In this document: in pieces, positions 50,806 through 58,863 of the stretch
Layout: every line of letters begins with the position of its first letter
How positions within the stretch are numbered: position 1 is the first letter of the stretch
Source of the DNA: Chloroflexota bacterium
GTDB lineage: Bacteria > Chloroflexota > Anaerolineae > Anaerolineales > E44-bin32
NCBI GenBank assembly: GCA_022561385.1
Contig: JADFRG010000011.1
Span: 16,476-80,475 of the forward strand
DNA: 64,000 nucleotides
Reading direction: 5' to 3'
Notes under the pieces: generated by a model
Told to the model about the DNA's origin: nothing
The model's database searches: none
Seen by the model: the letters and a program-made list of their open reading frames with translations, nothing else
Program-made: the position numbers and the translations under genes

Positions 50806-51882
50806 TTACCAATTCATGGCCGCTGCCTTCGCCTGCCCCCGCTGTACGGCCGCCGCTAGCGTTTCCGTATACGGTCGCTTAAGCACACCAACTTCGGTCA
50901 CGATTGCCGTGACGAGCCGGTTTGGGGTGATGTCAAAGGCCGGATTGAGGGCTTTACTGTTCGCTGGGGCGATTGCTCTTCCCTCCTGCTCCAGATTGAG
51001 TACTTCGCCCGGATCACGCTCTTCGATGGTGATTTCGGTTCCCGATGATAGGCTGAGATCAACGCTGGAGGTCGGCACAACCACATAAAAGGGGACCTGG
51101 TTGTCCTGCGCTGCGAGTGCCAACATATAGGTTCCTATCTTATTGGCCACATCTCCGTTGGCCGCCACGCGATCCGCGCCCACAAAACAAGCGGCTACCT
51201 TGCCGCGGTTCAGGAAATAACCGGCTGCATTGTCTGAGATGATCTCGTGCGGAATACCGTACTGATCCAATTCCCAGGCCGTTAGCCTGGCGCCCTGAAG
51301 GCGGGGGCGGGTTTCGTCAACCAATACGTGCACCCGCTTGCCCTGCTCATGTGCCGTGCGGATCACCCCCAGCGCAGTCCCATAATCGACCGTCGCCAGC
51401 GCGCCCGTGTTGCAGTGGTGGATGACCGTGTCAGAGTCCTGGATAAGCTCGGCCCCAAATCGCCCCATGGCCTTGTTGATCTCGACGTCTTCGTCCGCGA
51501 TGCGCTGGGCCTCCTGGAGCAGGAGCCGGCGGAGGGCGTTCGGGCTCTGATCGGCTGCGGCCTTAGCGCGGGACCTGAGTCGTTCGAGCGCCCAGGTCAG
51601 GTTGGATGCGGTAGGGCGCGAGGCGGACAGTGTCGCGGAGGCCAATTCAAGGTCGTTCCACATCATGTCCGTGTCGGTTGCTTCGGATACCGCCGCGGCC
51701 AGCGCGAGTCCGAAAGCGGCGGTGGCGCCGATGGCGGGTGCGCCCCTTACCGCCATGTCGCGGATCGCCTCCGACACCTGCTCCACGGTTCGAAGGTCGA
51801 TCCGCACCACCTCCCCCGGAAGCAGGCGTTGATCGATCGTTCGAACCGCGGGGCCCTCGGCCTCCCATGTCACCGTACGCAT
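50806..51882 (-). CDS. mtnA: S-methyl-5-thioribose-1-phosphate isomerase
   Basis: MtnA, 358 aa, converts 5-methylthioribose-1-P (or 5-deoxyribose-1-P) to the ribulose form. Catalytic Cys157 (HHCNTGALATVDYG) and Asp237 (VGADRVAANGDVANKIGTY) are at the expected places, close to Cys160 and Asp240 of the Bacillus enzyme. It is divergent from a class II aldolase, so the product could be cleaved to DHAP plus an aldehyde (DHAP shunt). No mtnBCD/mtnW genes of the universal pathway are in the window. GGGAG lies about 8 nt before the ATG. Promoter at 51907-51935. Confidence 0.93.
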   Translation of the reverse strand: MRTVTWEAEGPAVRTIDQRLLPGEVVRIDLRTVEQVSEAIRDMAVRGAPAIGATAAFGLALAAAVSEATDTDMMWNDLELASATLSASRPTASNLTWALERLRSRAKAAADQSPNALRRLLLQEAQRIADEDVEINKAMGRFGAELIQDSDTVIHHCNTGALATVDYGTALGVIRTAHEQGKRVHVLVDETRPRLQGARLTAWELDQYGIPHEIISDNAAGYFLNRGKVAACFVGADRVAANGDVANKIGTYMLALAAQDNQVPFYVVVPTSSVDLSLSSGTEITIEERDPGEVLNLEQEGRAIAPANSKALNPAFDITPNRLVTAIVTEVGVLKRPYTETLAAAVQRGQAKAAAMNW

Positions 51883-51906
51883 AACGTCGCTCCCGATCAG
51901 GCGTTC

Positions 51907-51935
51907 AGTCTAGCACTCGGGAAGGGGAGCATCAA
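51907..51935 (-). promoter_or_regulatory. promoter of mtnA
   Basis: Minus strand: TTGATG (51930-51935), 17-nt spacer, TAGACT (51907-51912), 24 nt before the ATG at 51882. Confidence 0.6.
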
Positions 51936-51982
51936 GGTGGTTGCGGACGGTGTGCCTCTCTCGCCGCGCAAGAGGGAACTGA

Positions 51983-52047
51983 CGGACTGTACACTCGCGT
52001 TCTTGCGCAGCCCACAACTGGCGGACCGCGCACTCGCGTTCTTGTGC
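51983..52047 (+). promoter_or_regulatory. two 26-bp direct repeats upstream of the aldolase promoter
   Basis: Copies at 51983-52008 and 52022-52047, start-to-start 39 bp, matching at 22 of 26 positions; the shared core is CACTCGCGTTCTTG. They lie 34-98 bp upstream of the aldolase -10, a position fit for an activator. Confidence 0.5.
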
Positions 52048-52080
52048 GTCATAGAATAGGCGGACCGGACCCCTGAGATG

Positions 52081-52086
52081 TATACT
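52081..52086 (+). promoter_or_regulatory. -10 hexamer (TATACT) of aldolase gene, leaderless
   Basis: TATACT, 8 nt before the ATG at 52095, no SD and no -35. The upstream direct repeats may replace the -35. Confidence 0.5.
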
Positions 52087-52094
52087 CCCCCGCC

Positions 52095-52931
52095 ATGGCA
52101 AGCGGTCGCTTCGAGACGAATCCAGAAGTGCGAGAGTTAATGAAGGTCTCCGCCTGGCTGGCCCAGAAGGGATGGTCGGAGGCGGGTTCCGGCAATATCT
52201 CGATCCGTTTCGACCGGCTGCCGCCCGGGATGGAAGAGCTGAGCACCGGGCAGCCGCAACGTTTGCCATTGGTCGCCCCAAAGTTGGGCGGCCGCTACCT
52301 GCTGGTCACCGCGGCCGGCGCACGCGCGCGCGAGATGGATACCGAGCTCAAAAGCAGCACGGGGCTGTTCAACATTTTGCACGGGGGGCAGGACATGGTT
52401 TGTGTCTGGGGCAATCCACAAGCCACTTCTGAGCTGGCCGCCCACGTCGCGATCCAGGAGAAACTGGTCGAAATCAGGCCAGAGGACCGCGTCGTATTGC
52501 ATACCCACCCCGCCCATCTCATCGCCCTGACCCATATTCCGAGACTGCAGGACAGTCGCGCCATCAGCCAGGCACTGCTTCGCATGCAGAGCGAGGCGCA
52601 CATCCTTTTCCCGGACGGTGTGCGGTACGTTCAGTACTCGACGCCGGGCTCGGTCGAGCTTGGCGCACGGTCTGCCGAGCAGCTGGAGCGCGCTCGGGTG
52701 TTGTTGTGGCACATGCACGGGGCGGTGGCGACCGGCGAGTCGCTCTCGCGCGCGCTCGACTATCTCGAATACATCGACAAGATGGCCGAGATCTACTGGA
52801 TCCTGCGTTCCGCCGGCATCCATCCGCGCGGCATGCGCGATGAAGACATCCAGAGCTCCTTGAAACATTTCAATTTATGGGAGCGGCATCTGAAATCGAT
52901 GTCCGTGCTCGAGAAGACCCTCAACCGCTGA
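52095..52931 (+). CDS. class II aldolase, rhamnulose-1-phosphate aldolase-like
   Basis: A 278-residue zinc-dependent class II aldolase that aligns along its length with RhaD. SGNISIR near residue 32, catalytic Glu113 (ATSELAAH), zinc ligands His136 and His138 (LHTHPAHLIALTH) and His208 (WHMHGAV). RhaD splits L-rhamnulose-1-P to DHAP and lactaldehyde. The divergent mtnA suggests a related substrate, 5-methylthioribulose-1-P or 5-deoxyribulose-1-P. No other rhamnose genes are present. The stop codon lies in a copy of the 29-bp repeat. Confidence 0.85.
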   Translation: MASGRFETNPEVRELMKVSAWLAQKGWSEAGSGNISIRFDRLPPGMEELSTGQPQRLPLVAPKLGGRYLLVTAAGARAREMDTELKSSTGLFNILHGGQDMVCVWGNPQATSELAAHVAIQEKLVEIRPEDRVVLHTHPAHLIALTHIPRLQDSRAISQALLRMQSEAHILFPDGVRYVQYSTPGSVELGARSAEQLERARVLLWHMHGAVATGESLSRALDYLEYIDKMAEIYWILRSAGIHPRGMRDEDIQSSLKHFNLWERHLKSMSVLEKTLNR

Positions 52932-52966
52932 GCCGCTGGGCGAAGTTCCTGCGGGGCTGAGACCGG
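52928..52966 (+). repeat. 29-bp repeat, locus 1 (one unit plus a partial)
   Basis: Starts with CTGAGCCGCTGGGCGAAG; the next unit begins at 52957 (CTGAGACCG), exactly 29 bp later, then decays. The TGA is the stop of the aldolase gene. Confidence 0.7.
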
Positions 52967-53051
52967 AATTTCCTCGCCTCATCGTGCTCACGGCGAATCA
53001 TCGCCGGTCCGCCAGCAAGCTACGGCCCCAAACGATACAAGGAGCTTACGA

Positions 53052-53837
53052 ATGACCGTGCCTAGCCCTGATCGATTGCTTGACTTCTCCGGAAAGGTTG
53101 TGCTGGTCACGGGCGGAGGCCGCGGCATCGGCGCCGGACTCGCCCTGCGATTTGCCGAAGCCGGCGCGGACGTAGCGCTCAGTTTTTTCTCGAGCGAGGC
53201 GGGCGCGAACCAGGTCGTCCAATCTATTCAGGCGCTGGATCGTAATGCGGTCGCCGTGCAGGCGGATGTACGGTCTCGGGCGGATGTCGAGCGGCTGGTG
53301 GAGAAAACGGTGGAGGAGCTCGGAGCGCTGGACGTGTTGATCAACAACGCCGGTATCTACCCGCTGGCCTCGGTGCTGGAAATGACCGACGAGCAGTGGG
53401 ACGACGTGCTAGACACGAATCTGCGCAGTGTCTACCTGGGCACGCAGGTTGCGGCCTCCCAGATGATCCGGCAAGGCTCCGGCGGTGCGATCGTCAATAT
53501 AGCCAGCATTGAAGCCGAAAATCCAGCCTCGTTGCACAGCCATTACCATGCCTCGAAGGCGGGGGTCGTCATGCACACCAAAGCCGCCGCGCGGGAGCTT
53601 GGGAAGCACGACATACGCGTGAATGTGGTGTCGCCCGGCCTGATTTGGGCCGAAGATCTGGAGGTGAACTGGCCGGACGGCGTCTCACGCTATCTGACCG
53701 CCGCGCCGCTCCGCAGGCTGGGTCTGCCCGACGATGTGGGCGACGCCTGTTTGTTTCTCGCCTCCGCCGCCGCGCGCTGGATCACGGGCGCGAACCTGGT
53801 CGTGGATGGCGGCGTTTTAACCAGCACGGCTTACTGA
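53052..53837 (+). CDS. short-chain dehydrogenase/reductase
   Basis: A classical SDR of 261 aa. NAD(P)-binding TGGGRGIG at residues 20-27, NNAG at 98-101, and the triad Ser152, Tyr165, Lys169 (IASIEAE, HYHASKAG). Oxidises or reduces an alcohol/carbonyl; substrate unknown. It lies between the aldolase and a cupin gene, so it could reduce the aldehyde released by the aldolase, but this is inference. AAGGAG precedes the ATG. Its stop codon is the first TGA of a 29-bp repeat array. Confidence 0.88.
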   Translation: MTVPSPDRLLDFSGKVVLVTGGGRGIGAGLALRFAEAGADVALSFFSSEAGANQVVQSIQALDRNAVAVQADVRSRADVERLVEKTVEELGALDVLINNAGIYPLASVLEMTDEQWDDVLDTNLRSVYLGTQVAASQMIRQGSGGAIVNIASIEAENPASLHSHYHASKAGVVMHTKAAARELGKHDIRVNVVSPGLIWAEDLEVNWPDGVSRYLTAAPLRRLGLPDDVGDACLFLASAAARWITGANLVVDGGVLTSTAY

Positions 53838-54036
53838 GCCGTCAGGCGAAGTGCCTGTGGTGCTGAGCCGTCAGGCGAAGTGCCTGTGGTGCTGAGCCGT
53901 CAGGCGAAGTGCCTGTGGTGCTGAGCCGTTAGGCGAAGTGCCTGTGGTGTTGAGCCGTTAGGCGAAGTGCCCGTGGTGCTGAACCGTTAGGCGAAGTGCC
54001 CGTGGTGCTCGACCGCCGGGCGAAGTGGTTGTAGAC
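53834..54036 (+). repeat. 29-bp tandem repeat, locus 2 (seven units)
   Basis: Units start at 53834, 53863, 53892, 53921, 53950, 53979 and 54008, exact 29-bp period. The unit begins CTGAGCCGTCAGGCGAAGTG and ends CCTGTGGTG; later units drift (GTTAGG, CCGTGG). The first TGA is the SDR stop. Confidence 0.95.
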
Positions 54037-54098
54037 CTGATTCGCCTGCCGCAGACAAGACCGCAGTCCGCTCGACCCTCAAACGGATCGGAGGATTC

Positions 54099-54608
54099 AT
54101 GATTACCGCAGAAGAGATCATCGGGGTTTTAAAGCTGCGGCCGCTCCCCGTCGAAGGCGGCCTGTATCGACAGACGTACGTGGCGAGCGAAGAGATCGGG
54201 GCCGAGGCGCTCGCCATACGTTACGGGCGAACAAAGTCTCTCTGCACTGCGATCTATTACCTGCTTACCGACCAGCCGCAATCGTTCTCCGCGTTGCACC
54301 GTCTGCCAACGGATGAGGTCTACCATTTCTACCTGGGAGATCCGGTAGAAATGTTGCTGTTACATCCTGAGGGGCGCAGTGAGGTGATCGTCCTGGGGCA
54401 GGATCTGCTGGCCGGACAACATGTGCAGCATGTCGTACCGGCCGGAGTCTGGATGGGATCGCGGGTGTTTGAAGGTGGGCAGTTCGCCCTCCTGGGGACC
54501 ACTATGGCCCCCGGATACGACGATCTGGATTATGAAGGAGGCAATGCGGAGGAGCTGGAGCGTCAATATCCGGAGTGGGCGTCGCTCATCCGGCAGCTGA
54601 GCCGCTAG
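54099..54608 (+). CDS. DUF985 cupin-fold protein
   Basis: A 169-residue cupin of the DUF985 (Cupin_5) family. Conserved LRPLPVEGGLYRQTY, the cupin strand HRLPTDEVYHFYLGDPVEML, QHVVPAGVWMGS and the C-terminal LLGTTMAPGYDDLDYEGG are present. His and Glu residues could hold a metal. No function is established; some relatives are annotated as sugar epimerase-like. GGAGG lies 4 nt before the ATG. It is flanked on both sides by 29-bp repeats; its last three codons (CTG AGC CGC) and stop come from a repeat unit. Confidence 0.88.
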   Translation: MITAEEIIGVLKLRPLPVEGGLYRQTYVASEEIGAEALAIRYGRTKSLCTAIYYLLTDQPQSFSALHRLPTDEVYHFYLGDPVEMLLLHPEGRSEVIVLGQDLLAGQHVQHVVPAGVWMGSRVFEGGQFALLGTTMAPGYDDLDYEGGNAEELERQYPEWASLIRQLSR

Positions 54609-54770
54609 GCGAAGTGCCCCTGGTGCTGAGCCGCTAGGCGAAGTGCCTCTGGTGCTGAGCCGCTAGGCGAAGTGCCCCTGGTGCTGAGCCGCTAGGCGAA
54701 GTGCCTCTGGTGCTGAGCCGCTAGGCGAAGTGCCCCTGGTGCTGAGCCGCCAGGCGAAGGGCCGGCAGTG
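54597..54770 (+). repeat. 29-bp tandem repeat, locus 3 (six units)
   Basis: Units start at 54597, 54626, 54655, 54684, 54713 and 54742. The unit begins CTGAGCCGCTAGGCGAAGTG; the ends alternate CCCCTGGTG and CCTCTGGTG, giving a 58-bp higher-order period. The first TAG is the cupin stop. The rest of the gap to 54906 holds nothing recognised. Confidence 0.95.
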
Positions 54771-54906
54771 CTATCTCGCCCGAATGCGTACTTGCTCCCG
54801 GCTCCCCGGTTCTACCCGGCGGAATCCACGCGGACCTGGGCCTTTAAGTGAGGCGCGGCCGCCTGAGCAAGGACGCGATCAGGGGAGCGATCCCGCCTCC
54901 TGCAAA

Positions 54907-56460
54907 TCAGTCGGCCGCGATCGAATCGGGCGCCTCTCGCACCCCCGCCATCAGCAATCCCAGCCGCTCTTTTGTGGCCTCCTCGGCCGGCATCACGGCC
55001 AGAATTTCTCCCGCATACATCACCGCGATCCGATCCGAAAGGCCCAGGATCTCGTCCAGCTCCGAAGACACAAGTAGTACGCCGACCCCTTCGTCGCGCT
55101 TCTCGACGATGCGCCTGTGGATGAATTCGATCGAACCCACGTCCAGGCCGCGCGTGGGCTGATTGGCGATGAGCAGGCGGATGTCTCGGCTCAGTTCGCG
55201 CGCAACGATCACCTTCTGCTGGTTTCCGCCGGACAGGCTGCCGGCGTGTGTGCGGACAGAGGGCGTTCGCACGTCGAACTCCTGGATAAGTCGTATGGCG
55301 TTCTCCCGCACTTCCTTGGGTTGCAGAAAAGTCCGCTTCGCAAACGGCGGGAGATAATAGGTCTGAAGCACCAGATTTTCGTCGAGAGGGTACACAAGCA
55401 CCAGGCCGTGTTTGTGCCGATCTTCCGGCACGTGCGCAATCCCGGTTTCAGTGATGGCGCGCGGTCGCAAGTGGGTGGTTTCTTGCCCGTTCATGAAAAT
55501 ATGGCCACCCTCAACTGGGGTCAGGCCCGTCAGCGCTTCCACCAATTCGGCCTGCCCGTTTCCCTGGACCCCCGCGATACCGAATATTTCCCCGGCGCGT
55601 ACGGTAAACGAGACGCCCCGAATGGCCATTTGTTCGCGCAGGTCTCGCACTTGCAGGTCCTGCACTTCCAGGACCGCTTCGCCGGGCGCTGCCGGACCTT
55701 TCTCCACCTGCAAGATGACCTCTCGCCCCACCATCATGGCCGCCAATTCAGCTTCGGTGGTCTTGGACGGTTCGGTGGTGCCGACCACTCTTCCATCTCG
55801 CAACACCGTGATCCGGTCCGCGATCACCAATACCTCTTTTAACTTGTGGGTGATGAAGATGATCGATTTGCCTTCGGCGATCAGCGAACGCATGATACTG
55901 AACAGATCCTCTGCCTCCTGCGGTGTAAGGACCGCCGTCGGTTCATCCAGGATCAGCACTTCTGCGCCGCGGTACAGGGCCTTGACGATTTCGACTCGCT
56001 GCTCCTCGCCCACCGAGAGATCCCGAACGTACGCTTCGGGGTCGATCGACAGGCCGTGTTTGTCCCCCAGTGCCTTGATCTCTTCGGCCACTCGATCCGG
56101 GTCCAGATCGGACAGCAGTCCGAGCCGGAGCCCGCGCGTGGTTTCATGGCCCAGCATCATGTTTTCAGTCACGGTCATCACCGGCACCAGCATGAAATGT
56201 TGATGCACCATTCCGATCCCCCGCGCGAGTGCGTCGTTGGGATCATGAATTTCGACCTGCCGGCCGTCGATGAAGATCTGCCCCTCGTCCTGCTTATAGA
56301 GCCCGTACACAACGTTCATCAAAGTCGTTTTACCGGCGCCGTTTTCGCCGAGCAGGGCATGGATCTCGCCGGGGGCGAGCTCGAAATCGACGTTGTCGTT
56401 GGCGAGTACGCCAGGAAAACGCTTGGAAATGCCGACCAGACGGAGCACCGGTTCGCTCAC
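54907..56460 (-). CDS. ABC transporter ATP-binding protein, tandem domains (nucleoside/sugar type)
   Basis: A 517-residue ATPase with two fused ABC domains of the RbsA/BmpB (nucleoside importer) type. First domain Walker A GENGAGKTTL; second domain with a degenerate Walker A (GVQGNGQAEL), signature SGGNQQK and LLIANQPTRGLD in place of LLDEPTRG. Such asymmetry is normal for this family. A TTG 27 nt upstream overlaps the permease; I prefer the GTG at 56460 with GAGAAGG 6 nt before it. Last gene of the operon. The downstream region holds the 29-bp repeats. Confidence 0.9.
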   Translation of the reverse strand: MSEPVLRLVGISKRFPGVLANDNVDFELAPGEIHALLGENGAGKTTLMNVVYGLYKQDEGQIFIDGRQVEIHDPNDALARGIGMVHQHFMLVPVMTVTENMMLGHETTRGLRLGLLSDLDPDRVAEEIKALGDKHGLSIDPEAYVRDLSVGEEQRVEIVKALYRGAEVLILDEPTAVLTPQEAEDLFSIMRSLIAEGKSIIFITHKLKEVLVIADRITVLRDGRVVGTTEPSKTTEAELAAMMVGREVILQVEKGPAAPGEAVLEVQDLQVRDLREQMAIRGVSFTVRAGEIFGIAGVQGNGQAELVEALTGLTPVEGGHIFMNGQETTHLRPRAITETGIAHVPEDRHKHGLVLVYPLDENLVLQTYYLPPFAKRTFLQPKEVRENAIRLIQEFDVRTPSVRTHAGSLSGGNQQKVIVARELSRDIRLLIANQPTRGLDVGSIEFIHRRIVEKRDEGVGVLLVSSELDEILGLSDRIAVMYAGEILAVMPAEEATKERLGLLMAGVREAPDSIAAD

Positions 56461-56461
56461 T

Positions 56462-57598
56462 TCATGCCTTCTCGTAAGGTTTTCCAATGGCGGCCGGCGG
56501 AATGGCTCGGCCCACGAAGCCGGCCAGGACCAGCACCGTAGCGATATACGGCATCAATCCCAGGAATTGGATGGGTATTTCGACGCTAGGCCAGTCAAAT
56601 AACAAGGCGGCCGCTATCGAGGCCAATCCGGCACTTGCTAAGATGCCGATGGTGCGGTTCCGTCGCTGGTCGGCTCCGCGCCGGATGAGTTTGAGCACGG
56701 CCCAAGCCCCTGCCAGGACGATGATTCCGATTCCAGCCAGCAGGGCCAGCGCCTGTAGTTCATTCACGTCTCCAAGCTGGAGTCTGACGCCCAACGCCTC
56801 GGCAAAGCCAAATAAGAGCGCGGAGCCAAGCGCACCGACAGAGGTCCACTTGCCGAAGATGAGCGCCGCCAGGGCGATAAATCCCCGTCCGGTGGTCATC
56901 AGTTTCTGGAAACGGCCGACGCTTTCCAGGACCAGGAAGGCGCCGCCTATACCAGCCAGGGCGCCGCCCAGCGTGACGTTGATGTAGCGCCTGCGGTTAA
57001 CGTTGATACCGACCGTGTCCGCCGCGCGCGGATGCTCTCCCACCGCACGCGTGCGCAGACCCCAGGGGGTTTTGAACAGTGCGTACTGCAGAACCGCCAC
57101 CATGATCAGCATCAAATAGACCAGCGGCTGGTGACTGAAGAATATGCGGCCGATGAGGGGAATTTCGGAAAGTATGGGGATATTGATCACGGGAAAAACG
57201 CCGACCCCGGCCAAGCCCCTGGGATCGATGTAGGCGTTGGCCACAAAGTTTGTGACGCCCACCGACAGCAGGTTGATCACTGTCCCGCTGATGATCTGGT
57301 CCACTTTGTAATGGATGGAGAAGACCGCGTGCAGCAGGGCGACCAGGGCGGCTGAGATCATCGCTACGATCAGTCCCGCCAGAAGGCTGTAGATCTTCGG
57401 CAGGGTGCCTCCGGTGAGATCATTAAATATCACCGAACCCAAGAAGGCCATCATAGCCCCGGTGAGCATCATGCCCTCGATGGCGATGTTGATGACCCCC
57501 GAGCGCTCCGACATCAATCCCGCCATGGCTCCGAAGGCGATCGGGGTGGCCTTGACCAGCGCCAGGAAGAACAGCCCGCTGAAAAAAACGGAATCCAC
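56462..57598 (-). CDS. ABC transporter permease (BmpD/NupQ-type)
   Basis: A 378-residue permease with about nine TM helices of the branched-chain/ribose permease fold. It begins FFLALVKATPIAFGAMAGLM and has ERSGVINIAIEGMMLTGAMMAF, the nucleoside-transporter signature. GTG start at 57598, 5 bp after the end of the other permease. Together with 57604-58719 it forms the membrane channel. Confidence 0.9.
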   Translation of the reverse strand: MDSVFFSGLFFLALVKATPIAFGAMAGLMSERSGVINIAIEGMMLTGAMMAFLGSVIFNDLTGGTLPKIYSLLAGLIVAMISAALVALLHAVFSIHYKVDQIISGTVINLLSVGVTNFVANAYIDPRGLAGVGVFPVINIPILSEIPLIGRIFFSHQPLVYLMLIMVAVLQYALFKTPWGLRTRAVGEHPRAADTVGINVNRRRYINVTLGGALAGIGGAFLVLESVGRFQKLMTTGRGFIALAALIFGKWTSVGALGSALLFGFAEALGVRLQLGDVNELQALALLAGIGIIVLAGAWAVLKLIRRGADQRRNRTIGILASAGLASIAAALLFDWPSVEIPIQFLGLMPYIATVLVLAGFVGRAIPPAAIGKPYEKA

Positions 57599-57603
57599 GG
57601 CGG

Positions 57604-58719
57604 CTAGCTTCCCCCTCCCCAGGACTGGCTGAGACTGACGGGGCCTTCCTCCGTCTCCGTTCGAATGCGATAAAGCCGTCGAATGATCTGATCCGCCGCG
57701 ACGAAGGCCAAGATCAGGCCCTGCACGATCGTGACGACATCGATGGGCACCTTGGTGCGAAGCTGCATCAGGCGCGCCCCCGCATCCATCGCCCCGAACA
57801 GCAATGCGGCGAGCGCCACCCCGAAGGGATGGATACTCCCAAGCACCGCCACCGCGATGCTGTCGAAGCCCAGGCCGACGTTAAAGCCGGTGGTGAAGGT
57901 ATAGGGCGCCAGACCAAGCACCTGGATCCCACCGCTCAGCCCCGCCAGGGCACCACTCAGGGCCATGGTGCGCACGATATTGAATTCCACGTTGATGCCT
58001 GCGTAACGGGCTGCGTTCGGGTTCGCGCCCACCGTCCGCAGTTCAAACCCTGTGACGGTTCGCCAGAGCAGCCAGTAGACCACAAAGGCGGCGATGACGG
58101 CGATGATGACCCCCGCATGCAGCCGGGAATCAGGGATCAGGATCGGCAGCCGCGCGCTCTCGAACACTGCCGGTGTCTCCGGGACCACTGTGCGCGGGGC
58201 GCGCAGCGGGCCACCCACTCCGATGGCCCAGCTGATGATGCGCAAGGCGATGAAGTTGAACATGATGGTGGTGATGACTTCATGCGCGCCGTTGCGGGCC
58301 TTGAGGTACCCGGGTATGCCGGCCCATACCGCACCGCCGATCATGCCTCCCAGCAAGGCCAGGGGTATGTGAATGGCTGCCGGCAGCTCGACGCTGTATC
58401 CGATGAATACGGTAACTGCCGAGCCCACGAACAGCTGACCTTCCACGCCGATGTTGAAGAGCCCGCCGCGGAAAGCCAGTGCAATTGCGAGCCCTGCCAG
58501 GAGGAAAGGAGTGGCCTTGATTAACGTCTCGACCCTGGCCACCTGGGATCCGAAGGCTCCTTCAGCCAACGCCAGGTAGGCTTTGATCGGATCGGTGCCG
58601 GAAAGCACCATGGCCAGGCTCGCTACGATGAGCGCGGTGAAGATCGCCAGAAGCGGAATAGCGAGCCGGCCAAGCAGCGCTCTCCGCCGCGAGCTTCGCC
58701 TCGCCTCAGACGTTGCCAC
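57604..58719 (-). CDS. ABC transporter permease (BmpC/NupP-type)
   Basis: A 371-residue permease with about ten TM helices. The signature FRGGLFNIGVEGQLFVGSA and GAVWAGIPGYLKARNGAHEV identify the nucleoside-type permease 1. A basic N-terminus (RRSSRRR) faces the cytoplasm. GTG start at 58719. A 12-bp hairpin lies between it and the upstream lipoprotein gene, which may lower permease expression relative to the binding protein. Confidence 0.9.
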   Translation of the reverse strand: MATSEARRSSRRRALLGRLAIPLLAIFTALIVASLAMVLSGTDPIKAYLALAEGAFGSQVARVETLIKATPFLLAGLAIALAFRGGLFNIGVEGQLFVGSAVTVFIGYSVELPAAIHIPLALLGGMIGGAVWAGIPGYLKARNGAHEVITTIMFNFIALRIISWAIGVGGPLRAPRTVVPETPAVFESARLPILIPDSRLHAGVIIAVIAAFVVYWLLWRTVTGFELRTVGANPNAARYAGINVEFNIVRTMALSGALAGLSGGIQVLGLAPYTFTTGFNVGLGFDSIAVAVLGSIHPFGVALAALLFGAMDAGARLMQLRTKVPIDVVTIVQGLILAFVAADQIIRRLYRIRTETEEGPVSLSQSWGGGS

Positions 58720-58768
58720 GAGATTTACCCATGGGTCGATTGCAGATTTTGATCCCTCTGGAAAACAT

Positions 58769-58804
58769 CAGGGGAAGCGGCTTTATTGCCCACCGCTTCC
58801 CCTG
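58769..58804 (-). terminator. intercistronic hairpin between BMP lipoprotein and permeases
   Basis: Perfect 12-bp stem CAGGGGAAGCGG / CCGCTTCCCCTG with a 12-nt loop, no full T-run. Probably a partial terminator or mRNA-stabilising stem after the binding-protein gene. Confidence 0.65.
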
Positions 58805-58863
58805 TTTGGTGCTTTGGTGCGATTAGCCTAGCTAGTCGCCCTCATACGCTTTGTTGCCAATAG

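Noticed and set aside
51907..51918. CIRCE-like half site (TAGCACTC) upstream of mtnA
   Set aside because: Only one half is present, with no GAGTGCTAA partner at 9-nt spacing, and mtnA is not a heat-shock gene.
53834..54770. CRISPR array
   Set aside because: The 29-bp units are directly contiguous with no spacers and there are no cas genes.
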